This document shows positions 31,273 through 40,711 of a stretch of DNA of 64,000 nt, piece by piece. The DNA comes from Leishmania mexicana MHOM/GT/2001/U1103 (lineage: Eukaryota > Euglenozoa > Kinetoplastea > Trypanosomatida > Trypanosomatidae), in assembly GCF_000234665.1 (NCBI RefSeq), contig NC_018324.1, positions 801,501 to 865,500 of the forward strand, written 5' to 3'. The position numbers and the translations under genes were made by a program. Under the pieces are notes generated by a model. The model was not told the DNA's origin and did no database searches. It saw only the letters and a list, made by a program, of their open reading frames with translations. Numbering within the stretch: the stretch's first letter is position 1; each line of letters begins with the position of its first letter.

Positions 31273-33597
31273 ATGCCGCTTGCGCCGCTTATACGCCCCA
31301 TGTCCCCGCTGCAGACGCAGTGCGCCCCGTCGCTGCCGGAGCCGTACTCTCTTGACGACGTTGTTCTCCAGCCCTTTTCCGCGGCGGCGTCGTCGATGCC
31401 CGCCGGTGCGTGGGATCAAGACACATCCCTCGTTGCGGTGTCTGGAGCTGTTGCACCAGAGTCGCGGCGTAGTAGCCCCGCCGCGCCTCTCTCTGGGGTT
31501 GGTGCTGCCAGCGTACCACCCACGGACATGTGGACGCCGGCACTACCACCGCTGCTGACTCCTACGCTGGCGCCTACATTTCACAGTATGGTGGAAGATG
31601 CACTGAGTGTGGAGATGCTGCGAGAAAGCTACGCCGCCCAGCTCCAGAAGAATTGCCAGCATTACTCGGTTGTTGAGGGTTTGCGGTGCACTTCAGATGG
31701 AGCCGCCGCTCGCGCTGGGTCTTGTCGCGGCAGCGATGCAGGTGGCCCAAAAGTGTTCTCTGCCATTGACGCGGTCCATTTTGGACATTCAAGGAGCGCG
31801 CCGCTGCCAAGTCTTGCACTGTCTTCCCCTATCCACCCCTACCTCAGCGCCGCAAGGGCGCGCACTAGTGTTGCGCACAAAGCTCCAGCAGATGAACTAT
31901 CGTCTGCTGCAACGTTGTCGTCGCTGCTGCATTCTTCGGCAACGACAGCGATGGCGGCGGCACGACCGTCTTACGGCGCTGCTCTCTTGCGCAAACGCCC
32001 GCCTGGCACGCAGGCAGACCACAGGGAAGGGTGTCGCTTGCATCTGCCGGCGCAAAAGCGGGTGCAGCCCTCTTCATCCCAATCCCTCTCCGAACGACGT
32101 GCCCACGACAGATGGGAGGCTGTGCCCCCTATGTCGCCGCTCTCGTCCTGCGGCTGTGCCTCGACTGCAACCGCGAGCGGCAAAACGGGCCCGAGCAAGT
32201 CTTACACCACCGTCCCTTTTAGTGCGTCGGCGAAGTGCCACCACGGCACGGGCGTGAGTGACTGCACCGGTCGCCCACACGCGATTTCTATTGCGGCGTC
32301 TTCTGCCGTGGGGAAAGGCGGCGAGGCAGCAGCGACCAACAAGCCCGCTGGCGGCGGCGCAACTGTCTCGAATGCTGGAGTGGCTCCTCCACGTGGACAG
32401 ACGAAGGTGGAAGCCTCCGTGGCACTGCCTTGCTACGCCCCTGACAGTGCCTCTAGTAGCGGAGAGGACGAGGACACATTTTTCGACCCCCCATGCGGCC
32501 TTTCAAGAAAGGTACTCCAAACAATACAACCAGAGCCGGCCACCGAGCCGGTGCGAAAGCCAGCGGCACAGAAGCAGGGGAAGACCGCCAGAAACACGGC
32601 GCCGACCACGAGGTCCTCTGGTAGTGCTGCTTGTGCCCCTGCGACTGGATCCGCAGCTTCACCAGCTGCCGAGTCTCACCTGCCTCGCTACGTCTATCCA
32701 GCTTTGGAGGAATGCCGTCGCTTGCTGAACGAGATCCGCATCGTCAGCCCGTTGATGCGTCGCTGCCTTACCCCACCGCGACCCCTGGAGAGCTCCTCTG
32801 GCGGCGGCAGCGGTGCTGCCACAGCTGCTTCGGCTCCCTCTACATTCTCGTCAGCACGCGCGCCATCAAGAAACATTCCTGCACCGCCACAGGGTAACGC
32901 CTTTCCCTTTCTTGCTGCAGCCGCCACCGCCGCTGCCCCACCAAAGCGAGCAACTCTTGCTCCAAGGCCTGAGGCGCGCCGGCTGTACCACTGGGACGCG
33001 GCCACCGCCGCCGAGGACCTCGCATTCATGCGTGGGCCGTTCCAGCAGTCCTCGGAGCGCTTCACCACCTCTGTAGCCGGCCAACTGCAGCGCCTACAAG
33101 CTCTCGGGATACGCCTCTATGGCAAAGACTATGACACATCGACCTCTCAGGCCGAGGTGCACGCCCCCGCTAGGGGGAGGTGGTCGTTGCCTTCTGCAGC
33201 ACCTTTGGCCTCGCCCTGGGACTCTGCAGTGCTCCATTTTGATGATGACCAGTGCGACCGTGCGGACAACAACGTTGCAGAGCTGCCCTCTGAGCGTCTG
33301 CGGCGTCTCTTGCGGGAGACGGAGGCGGCGCTTCCATCCTTGCTGGAACGCGAAGCACAGCCACCGCTCTCCGCTACCCCCGCCACCGCCTTGCTTGCCC
33401 CATTCTCCTCTTCAATCCGCTATGCTCGCGATAGCAGGAATGACTACAGCCACAGCGCCCATGATGGTGCTGCCACGGGTCGCGCAGCCGGCGTGTTCAC
33501 GCCGCCGATGGAGAACCTGCTTCCCTTCTCATCCATCTCCGGCTCTTTGACGCCAGCCCGGCCAGCGATGCTATCGTCCCTCTCGTATGGCGAGTAG
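31273..33597 (+). CDS. Hypothetical low-complexity protein
   Basis: A 774-residue protein that I do not recognise. It starts MPLAPLIRPMSPLQTQ; a second in-frame ATG lies nine codons later and could be the true start. Most of it is Ala/Ser/Pro-rich. More ordered, probably conserved segments are YPALEECRRLLNEIRIVSP (about 474-492), RRLYHWDAATAAEDLAFMRG (about 571-590) followed by QLQRLQALGIRLYGKDYD, and SERLRRLLRETEAALPSLLE (about 671-690), which is helical. An acidic SSSGEDEDTFFDPP patch is present near 394-407. No signal peptide, membrane span or catalytic motif is visible. It may be a cytoskeletal or scaffold protein, as many such trypanosomatid proteins are, but nothing here proves it. Confidence 0.75.
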   Translation: MPLAPLIRPMSPLQTQCAPSLPEPYSLDDVVLQPFSAAASSMPAGAWDQDTSLVAVSGAVAPESRRSSPAAPLSGVGAASVPPTDMWTPALPPLLTPTLAPTFHSMVEDALSVEMLRESYAAQLQKNCQHYSVVEGLRCTSDGAAARAGSCRGSDAGGPKVFSAIDAVHFGHSRSAPLPSLALSSPIHPYLSAARARTSVAHKAPADELSSAATLSSLLHSSATTAMAAARPSYGAALLRKRPPGTQADHREGCRLHLPAQKRVQPSSSQSLSERRAHDRWEAVPPMSPLSSCGCASTATASGKTGPSKSYTTVPFSASAKCHHGTGVSDCTGRPHAISIAASSAVGKGGEAAATNKPAGGGATVSNAGVAPPRGQTKVEASVALPCYAPDSASSSGEDEDTFFDPPCGLSRKVLQTIQPEPATEPVRKPAAQKQGKTARNTAPTTRSSGSAACAPATGSAASPAAESHLPRYVYPALEECRRLLNEIRIVSPLMRRCLTPPRPLESSSGGGSGAATAASAPSTFSSARAPSRNIPAPPQGNAFPFLAAAATAAAPPKRATLAPRPEARRLYHWDAATAAEDLAFMRGPFQQSSERFTTSVAGQLQRLQALGIRLYGKDYDTSTSQAEVHAPARGRWSLPSAAPLASPWDSAVLHFDDDQCDRADNNVAELPSERLRRLLRETEAALPSLLEREAQPPLSATPATALLAPFSSSIRYARDSRNDYSHSAHDGAATGRAAGVFTPPMENLLPFSSISGSLTPARPAMLSSLSYGE

Positions 33598-34713
33598 GCG
33601 ATGCTACATGTGCAGCTGCGAGGTGTGGTGGAGGAGAGGAGGGCAGGGGTGGTGGCACCTAAAGTGCCTCGAGGCACACTCTGAATGCGGAAAACAAAAG
33701 CCGCGACACGCTCGGTGAGGACGGCTACTCCCCAACGCCGCCACTTTCGCTCTCTCCCCTCATCCCTCTTTTTAACCTTCCATCGCCATCACCGCACCGA
33801 AGAGAAAAAATGCGCAACGCTTAACTGTGCGAGAGACTCGGTGCGCGACATGGGCGAAACAACACGAAGAAGACGAGCAGGCATGCTAGCTTGTGGGCCC
33901 CCATCACTGCCCGCGTATATTCTGCTTCTTGTCCCTCGCTAGCATGCGCTTGCCTGTGCGCTGCTGCCCGTATCGTGTCATTTTTTTTTAGGGGCTATTA
34001 GATCTTTATGCCCCTCGGGGATGTTCATCCGCCGCGATTCAAGATGGCGACTACGCACCAGCCTCCCTCCATCTTTCCACGACGACGACGGCCACCGCCC
34101 GCCCCCCCTCCCCAACTCCTCATACCATCACCCTCCCTCGCCACAAACGCTTTCCCCTTCTGACCTCGACTTGGATTTTAATTTTTTTTCCTTGCTCTCC
34201 ACGTGAACCACTAAGAGGCTCACTTCGCACGCTCAGCAGGAAACAAACAAATCCGGACGAGCAGGTGTACAGGAGGGGGTGGCTGCACACGTTGAGGTGC
34301 ACTATCCCCATCCCCACAAATAACGAGCAAAGGGCGAAGCTACCGTGCCGCATACTGCAAGTAAACAGTCGCGCTCTCTTCCCCCTCTCTCTCACACACA
34401 CACGCACACATACACGCATCACCTCTAACCCACAAAAAGTAGGCGTAGAGTACGCTTCTACGCACCACAATCCGCTTCCCTAGATTTCGTTCTCCCTCGC
34501 GGTGAGCGACACCGACAACGACGAAAGGGACCGAGGAGCGCACACGCGAAGCCACGTTTTTGTTTTCGCTTTCGTGTTATTTTTCGTAGATAGCAACACC
34601 GCTTTGAGCATAGCGGTGGCGTTGGTGTACCGTTGCCTATCCCCCCCATCACCAACCCACACCGACGCACTCTTTCCTTTTTCCGGGACTGCTTTGTCTC
34701 GCTCGACCGCTCG

Positions 34714-34785
34714 GACACACACACACACACACACACGTACACGCACGTACATGCATGATATCGCTCTTATATATATATATATATT
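34714..34785. repeat. Compound (AC)n / (TA)n microsatellite
   Basis: An AC run (about 34714-34736) is followed by interrupted alternating purine-pyrimidine bases and a TA run (about 34768-34785). Such DNA can form Z-DNA or cruciforms and is prone to slippage. Confidence 0.85.
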
Positions 34786-34830
34786 TCCCCTTTCCCCTAC
34801 GTCACCGACGACCACTGTGCCACAGCGTAC

Positions 34831-34857
34831 TCGCTTTTCTACGTTGTCCTGCTCCAG
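34831..34857 (+). promoter_or_regulatory. Candidate spliced-leader acceptor for the 35-kb gene
   Basis: A pyrimidine tract ends GCTCCAG with AG at 34856-34857. No ATG lies between it and the start at 34983, giving a 125-nt 5' UTR. Confidence 0.45.
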
Positions 34858-34982
34858 ATCCTTTGTTTTGCATCGCCCTAAGCGCCAATACACACGCACA
34901 AGGGAGCGCGTGTTGTTCGACTTGTAGAGGGGCCGTCACACAGTTGTAACGCAGGGACTAGACCTTTAACGTGGAGACCATC

Positions 34983-37900
34983 ATGAGCTCTCCGCTTCTT
35001 CACCGCGGGCCGATGCAGCACCCTCTGCCGTCGTCCCCGTCGGGATCGCGCAGTAGACAGGAAGAGGTGGAGGAGCATCACCACCAACTGACACAGCGCT
35101 CTTCCGGGGGAATGCCTCTGCCTGAGCCCTTTTCCTTCACGGGGTCCACCGAATCCACCGTCGCCGACATCAAGCACGGCAGCAGTGACGACAGCCGTCA
35201 TGACGGGAAGTGGCCACTCGGCTACGGGGACGACAGCACGAAGTCGTCCCCCGTCCTCTTTGACCGCCACGATTACGACGGGGTTCAGGACGAGGATGCT
35301 GATGACATGTCTATGGTATATGAGCAGGGGGAGGTTGATTGCCGCCTTGGGTCCGCCCCGCGCCCGGCTGAGATGCGAACCGAACACTGGCCGCAGCGCA
35401 AGAGAGGCGAAGCAGCGGAGGGGCATGAGAAGACTTGGGGCGTGATATCAGCGAGGCAGTGTACCTCATCTGAGCCGCGTCGCGGTACAGGAATTGACAG
35501 TTACAGCTGCATTTCATCGAATGCCGAGGCTATCGCGGACTTCAGCAGCAGCGGTGCCTCGCCGACTCTAAGTAGTGACGGCGGCAGGGCCGCTCTTGGC
35601 CATAGGGAACTGAGTAACACACAGGGTCATCCGGCAGTCTATGAGGAAGAAGGTGAGGGGGACAGATACTGTGCTACTCCTCACAGCAGCAGCCGCGGGC
35701 AAAACGATCACTGTAACAGTGCTGCAGCAAGCCAGCGCTTCGAGCACGCCGCCCAACAAGATGTCCTGCTACGCACAAACCGCAAGCTCGTGTACTCCAA
35801 CTCTGCCACGATGCTTTCACCCACAGTGGTTGACGACGACGTCGAAGGGTCAGACACAGCAGTGACGCCGGTTACAGCGCGCACAAAATCTGGCGGCGTG
35901 CACGATGAACAGGATGGTGTGGCTGCAGCGCCGATAATGAAGCGGCTGGAAGGTGCGGCTGCATCTCATGACACGCTCTCACCCCCCTGTCTCGCCGCAT
36001 CGGATGTGAATGGCGCGTCACCTTCGGCACATTGGACCTCCTCGGCGCTGCCCTGTCACAATGCTCTTCCAGCGCCCTCGGCAGTGGAGGCTGCAACCTC
36101 GCCCTCTTCCTCGTCTGCCGCACACGCGAAAACAGCGCCTCTTAGAGGTCCTATTGCACAGGGGTCCGGCGAGACGGCGGATTTGCAGGATGCTCACCGC
36201 CGCCTGCCGCCGTCCGCCTCCGCTCCGTCTGAGGTTGAGCGCGTCGATGCTGAGATAGAGAGCGCCATGCTGGAGATGGAAAAGCGACTGCAGCGACACG
36301 GTCACCATAGTGGCGCCGCTACAACGGGTGCCAACAGCGATGGCTGTGTAGCTAGCCACAGCAGGACGCCGTCTTGGCGCAGGAGTGAGGGTGAAAATCC
36401 AAAGAGGACTGAGAGTAACCGCATGGAGAACCAACGCGCGCATTCCTCCTCCTCCTTTTCCGCCACCCACGACGCAGCTGTTGATGCGGCAGACGCGGAC
36501 TCGGTGAAGAGCGCGCACGAGGAAGACTGGCTCGCACGCCAGCGGTGCAAACAGGCGCGTGTGTGTGATGCAGAACGCTTTAACACACACCGCAGCGGAT
36601 GCGCGCTCGGCAGAGGGGCTCCTGCACGCGCTTCGGCGGCGTACATGTTCTTTTCCCGTCAGCTGCGACCGCAAGAAGACAGACGCGGGCGTATTTATGA
36701 GCTTGCCAAGGCCTTGGGCGGGGATGGCTCCTATGCGGCCTTCCGTGGTCCCGGTGGGGGTCTTCTAGCGTCACCGCTTGCCGACGAGCAGTCGCGCGAC
36801 AGCGTGGAGGGGGCGGCCCCGCTCTGCATCCCATGTGCCGCCGGAGACACCTTGGTGTCTCTTGGCGACGCCGTGGCCAGCTCCGCCGATATGGCAATGT
36901 TCTCGCCGCAGAGCATGCCAGTGTCTCCTGTGCAAGGAGCGGTATTTGCACCGCACCAGAATGAGTTCACGGCGGCGGGGTTGCAGGTGTACTACAGCGG
37001 CTGCGGCCTCAGCAGCGGGGCAAGAGAGCCGCGGCGTTGCCCTCACCTTTCAAGCCCAACTCTTCTAGACTCTTTGGTTGTAGAGGGGATGTCGAGTGCC
37101 GCGACGGCTGAAGGGGTCTCGACAGCGGTGGCAGCAGCTGCGGTACTCACAGTCAACGCATCCGAGACCTCCTCGTGCACGCCGTTCACCGCGCACCGCC
37201 CGAGGCCGCCGCCGCGGATGCTGTGTCCGCCTACCCCGTCGCCCTCGCCGTCGCCTTCTCGCTCTATTGCCATGGATCCCGCGCTCGCCGCCGCAGCGAA
37301 TGCCGAAGAGGGAAAAGAGCCGGATGCAGGCGTGATGGAGGCGAGCTTTTTCTCTGAAGTGGCGCCCGACGCTGAGCCGCAGCTGCAGTCGCAGGCAAGG
37401 AACGCCAACGCGCTGCCGGGACAGTCGCTGTTGGAGCCCTGCACTGCCAACCTTGGCGTGGAGGCGGTAAATACGATGCCTCTCGAGGCGACCACCGCTG
37501 TCGCGAACTCAGCGACTTCATCGCCGCGCCAAATGCCCTTGCGGCCCTCCTCGTCTGCACTAGTCGTGCCCGCGGACACGGTCGCGCCAGCTGCGGCGTC
37601 TGCTGTTGCCACCGCTGCGGCTGCAGACGTAGATAGCGATGCCGGCGTGAGCGTCATCGGCTCCTCTTCATCTTTTCGTAAGAGGGTGGTAGAGGGCAAT
37701 GGCGGCTCGGACACGGGGCTGCAAGGAGAGCTGGCCAACAGGGAAGGTGCGCTGACTGAGCCGCGCGCCGCAGCCGACACCTCCGTCCCTGTGGGTGACG
37801 CGGACGGGCCCCTTTCGCTGTCGCCGCGCTGCGCAAGCAGCGAACCATCGAAACCGCAACTGCATGGTGGCCACACCTTTGCTTCCTCGGCCTACCGCGC

Positions 37901-39560
37901 AGACAGCGCACCGCAGCACGTCGGTGTCGTCGCAAGGAATAGTGCCAGCTGTGTTGGGTGTGGGCAGGCGGCCTCCTTTGCCGCCTCTCACCGTAGCATA
38001 TCTCCTCCGAGCGCTGCAGTCACTGCCGCGGTGCCATTGATGCCGCATGACGGTGCTGGGGAGGACTCGCCCATTCTGCCCATCTGCGCCACATCCTTTC
38101 CCCACAGCGGGCAGAGTACAGGTAGGATGTCGCTTCCGCCGTCGCAACGCGATGGCTGCTGCGGCGCCTTCTCATCGTGGAGCACCAGTAGTGCGGCTTG
38201 CGAAGGCACTGAGGGAGACAATACGGTAGACGTCGCGAATGACGCGACGGATGACGTGGTGCAAGGGCATGCCTGTACGATACGGCAGTCCGCCATCACT
38301 CGGAAATCGCTGTCGACGGCGGTGGCGGAGGGGGAGGAGCATCCGCAGGTGCAGATGAGGCTCTTGTCGTCCTCGGCCGCGTCACCGTCACCGATACGCC
38401 CGCCAACCGACGGCGCAAGTGACAAGGAGCGACTGCACGACGAGCTACCGACGCTCGACTTTTGCGCCGGTGGCGGCGGTGAAGTGGGTGACTGCCAGCA
38501 CGATGACGCGGACAGCAGCGACGAATACGATGAGTCGCACCTCTGTTGTGATGGGACCTCCTCTCCTGCGGAGCCCACTGCAGCTGCTGCCACCTGCAAA
38601 ACTCGGCAAAGGGATACTCTGGAAGGCCTGCATCTCGACGTTGATGACGACGACGGGGAGGACACGGAAGGGCAGACGTGGGCTGAGGAGGCTGTACGTC
38701 GTTCAGAAGGAAAGTGTGCCGTGCTGCGTCTCGAGCTAACGTGTGCCACGGAGCGCGCGGTTGCGGCGGAGGCGAAGGCACAGGTGCGGGAGCGGGAGTG
38801 CGCAGAGCTGCACGCACTGGTGAGCCGCATGCAGGCACAGTTGGCAGCGGCGCGGAAGGCGACTGAATTGGCAACATCAAAGACACGTGCGGATGCTGAG
38901 GTCCAGGTGTCTGTCAGCACCGCTTCTTTGGACGACATGGCCGCCCCAGCTTTCTCGTCGCGAAACTCACCGAATCGACTGGGCACGACGCCTTCAAGCA
39001 TGCGGAAGGACACAGCGCTTGCAGAGGGTACGGTCTGGCGACGCCGCCACGACATTGTGGCGCAGGAGCTGGCTACCCTCAAGGGTAGCATGGCGGAACA
39101 ACTTGCGGTGCTGGATCGGCTAGGCATGCTGCCTCCTTTTTCGGAGGAGCGGGTGTGTGCAGCGGAGCGGCGGCTGCGGCACGTTAAAGTCGCTCACGCG
39201 CCTGGCACTACCATGAAGGCCAGCCGGCCAGACGCAATGATCTCCGAAGCTCCACACACCCTAGCCCGCTCAACGTGCGTTGACAGTGCCGCCTCGGTTG
39301 ACTTCTCGGCCGGCGGTGCCTCCGTCACTGCGGCAACAAAGAAGATTCAGGCTCGAGACGGCAACAAGATCGTGGCTCTTCTGAGCCAGCGCAAGCAGAA
39401 CGGTCACCGTGAGAAGCCAGCAGCAGCAGTAGATGCGATGGCGACCGGAGCGACTGACTCGGCCACCACGCCATCCACGTCGGCGCCACCGGTAAAACGC
39501 GACGGCAGCGAAGACCGCAGATCCACGCTGGATGCCAAAGAAAACCACTACGTTGTGTAA
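34983..39560 (+). CDS. Very large low-complexity protein with a C-terminal coiled coil
   Basis: A 1525-residue protein that I do not recognise. It starts MSSPLLHRGPMQHPLPSS; four extra codons upstream open with GTG and are discounted. The first ~1200 residues are mostly Ser/Ala/Thr-rich and unlikely to fold as one domain, though a short block near 550-590 (ASAAYMFFSRQLRPQEDRRG, then IYELAKALGGDGSYAAF) looks ordered. Acidic patches occur around 1150-1230. A probable coiled coil lies at about 1233-1310 (WAEEAVRRSEGKCAVLRLEL and following Glu/Ala/Arg heptads), with a second helix at about 1352-1385 (RRRHDIVAQELATLKGSMAE). No enzyme motif is seen. Long antisense open frames overlap it but are side effects of GC-rich codon use. 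It may be a cytoskeleton-associated scaffold; that is speculative. Confidence 0.78.
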   Translation: MSSPLLHRGPMQHPLPSSPSGSRSRQEEVEEHHHQLTQRSSGGMPLPEPFSFTGSTESTVADIKHGSSDDSRHDGKWPLGYGDDSTKSSPVLFDRHDYDGVQDEDADDMSMVYEQGEVDCRLGSAPRPAEMRTEHWPQRKRGEAAEGHEKTWGVISARQCTSSEPRRGTGIDSYSCISSNAEAIADFSSSGASPTLSSDGGRAALGHRELSNTQGHPAVYEEEGEGDRYCATPHSSSRGQNDHCNSAAASQRFEHAAQQDVLLRTNRKLVYSNSATMLSPTVVDDDVEGSDTAVTPVTARTKSGGVHDEQDGVAAAPIMKRLEGAAASHDTLSPPCLAASDVNGASPSAHWTSSALPCHNALPAPSAVEAATSPSSSSAAHAKTAPLRGPIAQGSGETADLQDAHRRLPPSASAPSEVERVDAEIESAMLEMEKRLQRHGHHSGAATTGANSDGCVASHSRTPSWRRSEGENPKRTESNRMENQRAHSSSSFSATHDAAVDAADADSVKSAHEEDWLARQRCKQARVCDAERFNTHRSGCALGRGAPARASAAYMFFSRQLRPQEDRRGRIYELAKALGGDGSYAAFRGPGGGLLASPLADEQSRDSVEGAAPLCIPCAAGDTLVSLGDAVASSADMAMFSPQSMPVSPVQGAVFAPHQNEFTAAGLQVYYSGCGLSSGAREPRRCPHLSSPTLLDSLVVEGMSSAATAEGVSTAVAAAAVLTVNASETSSCTPFTAHRPRPPPRMLCPPTPSPSPSPSRSIAMDPALAAAANAEEGKEPDAGVMEASFFSEVAPDAEPQLQSQARNANALPGQSLLEPCTANLGVEAVNTMPLEATTAVANSATSSPRQMPLRPSSSALVVPADTVAPAAASAVATAAAADVDSDAGVSVIGSSSSFRKRVVEGNGGSDTGLQGELANREGALTEPRAAADTSVPVGDADGPLSLSPRCASSEPSKPQLHGGHTFASSAYRADSAPQHVGVVARNSASCVGCGQAASFAASHRSISPPSAAVTAAVPLMPHDGAGEDSPILPICATSFPHSGQSTGRMSLPPSQRDGCCGAFSSWSTSSAACEGTEGDNTVDVANDATDDVVQGHACTIRQSAITRKSLSTAVAEGEEHPQVQMRLLSSSAASPSPIRPPTDGASDKERLHDELPTLDFCAGGGGEVGDCQHDDADSSDEYDESHLCCDGTSSPAEPTAAAATCKTRQRDTLEGLHLDVDDDDGEDTEGQTWAEEAVRRSEGKCAVLRLELTCATERAVAAEAKAQVRERECAELHALVSRMQAQLAAARKATELATSKTRADAEVQVSVSTASLDDMAAPAFSSRNSPNRLGTTPSSMRKDTALAEGTVWRRRHDIVAQELATLKGSMAEQLAVLDRLGMLPPFSEERVCAAERRLRHVKVAHAPGTTMKASRPDAMISEAPHTLARSTCVDSAASVDFSAGGASVTAATKKIQARDGNKIVALLSQRKQNGHREKPAAAVDAMATGATDSATTPSTSAPPVKRDGSEDRRSTLDAKENHYVV

Positions 39561-40711
39561 GGTTAGAAAAAGGAAAAGGCTCTTCCCTCTTCATGCGACG
39601 CCGCACCCGTTCTCATGCGCTCTCCCTCCTTCGCCTTCCCGCTGCCTGGCAGGCGCGTTTCACCTACGTCTTTTTTTTCGTGTTAGACCTCTTTCACAAC
39701 GGAAGAAGCCACGTGCGCGCTCACACACAGACACAGACATGCACGCATGTGCGTGCACTGCTGTCGGCGACGGGCGTGTTCTCTTCCCCCCTCCTCCCTC
39801 TCCCCGGTAGATCCCTGAGTTGACTTAATTTCTGCTTCTTGTTTGTTGGTGATTTTTATGGCGATATCGCCGTCGTAAGCGCGTGCGTGCGCGGCGTTGT
39901 GTGATGGACTGCGCCCGCTCTTTTCTGCACCTCCACGCCCCACTCAAAGTTTTTTTTGTGGGCGTTGTTTCCGTTTGCGGTCTCTTCCATGACACGTGTG
40001 GTGCAGTAGCGTCGTGAGTGCGTGTGTCTGTCTCAGCCAGTCGGGCTCCATCAGTGCCCCTGTTCTCCTCCCCTCTCCCACTCCCTCTTTATCAGTACTT
40101 GTCCGTTTCCTCCTTGGCGTCCTTGCACATTAGAGGTGCTGTGTATTCTCTCAACGTTGATGCTCGCATCAGTGTCGTCGTCCCTCCCTCCTTCCCTCAG
40201 AGGGGTGCTGATTGCATTCGTGGAAGACGTGCACATGATGAGCGAAATGAGAACCAGCGACAAGCGCTCATGAAGACTCGCCTCTTCTCCAGTGGAAGGC
40301 GGAAGAGGACGGAACGATATCGAGTGCGATGCCACGCATGTACAAGCACATTCATATGCGGCAGGCACGGTGACACTCGCGCCGGGTGTGCTTAAAGGCC
40401 GCAGCTGCTCTGTGTCGCCTGCTAGTTGCGCGCACATCGTTGATCTGGAGAAGCGCATGCTCGAAAAAAAAAACGATTCGCTTTTTCTCCTTTTGTTCTC
40501 TGCCATTCCTCCCTAACTCTTCTGTCCTCTCACCGCTTGCTGCATCACTCCCTCGCCTCTTTTATCCCACCCCCCCCCTACACACGCGCACACGCACCTA
40601 CTCGCCCACCGTACAGTTCATATACGCAGAACAGTGGTCCCTCCCGCAAAACGTGCATCCAGCCCATCTCGCTCCGCGCCTTTCCGATCTTTCACCTCAC
40701 AGATTGCATCC
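39561..40711. other. Intergenic region
   Basis: Pyrimidine tracts with CA repeats; a charged coding-like piece around 40230-40340 lacks an intact frame. No gene seen. Confidence 0.55.
40540..40616 (+). promoter_or_regulatory. Candidate spliced-leader acceptor for the DEAD-box gene
   Basis: A long C/T tract leads to CCGTACAG with AG at 40615-40616. The first ATG downstream is 40712, which begins the helicase, giving a 95-nt 5' UTR. Confidence 0.45.

Larger units (their letters stand above)
33598..34982. other. Intergenic region
   Basis: Pyrimidine-rich DNA with an inverted piece around 33880-33945 (gcatgctagc appears, then gctagcatgc) and a CA-TA microsatellite. No gene seen. Confidence 0.6.

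Noticed and set aside
34714..34785. Telomeric or centromeric repeat
   Set aside because: Only a simple AC/TA microsatellite; no TTAGGG-type units and no extended array.
37043..39127. Long antisense ORFs (277 and 379 codons) over the 35-39.6 kb gene
   Set aside because: They are codon-aligned mirrors of a GC-rich Ser/Ala coding frame, have no domains, and would oppose the one-way cluster.
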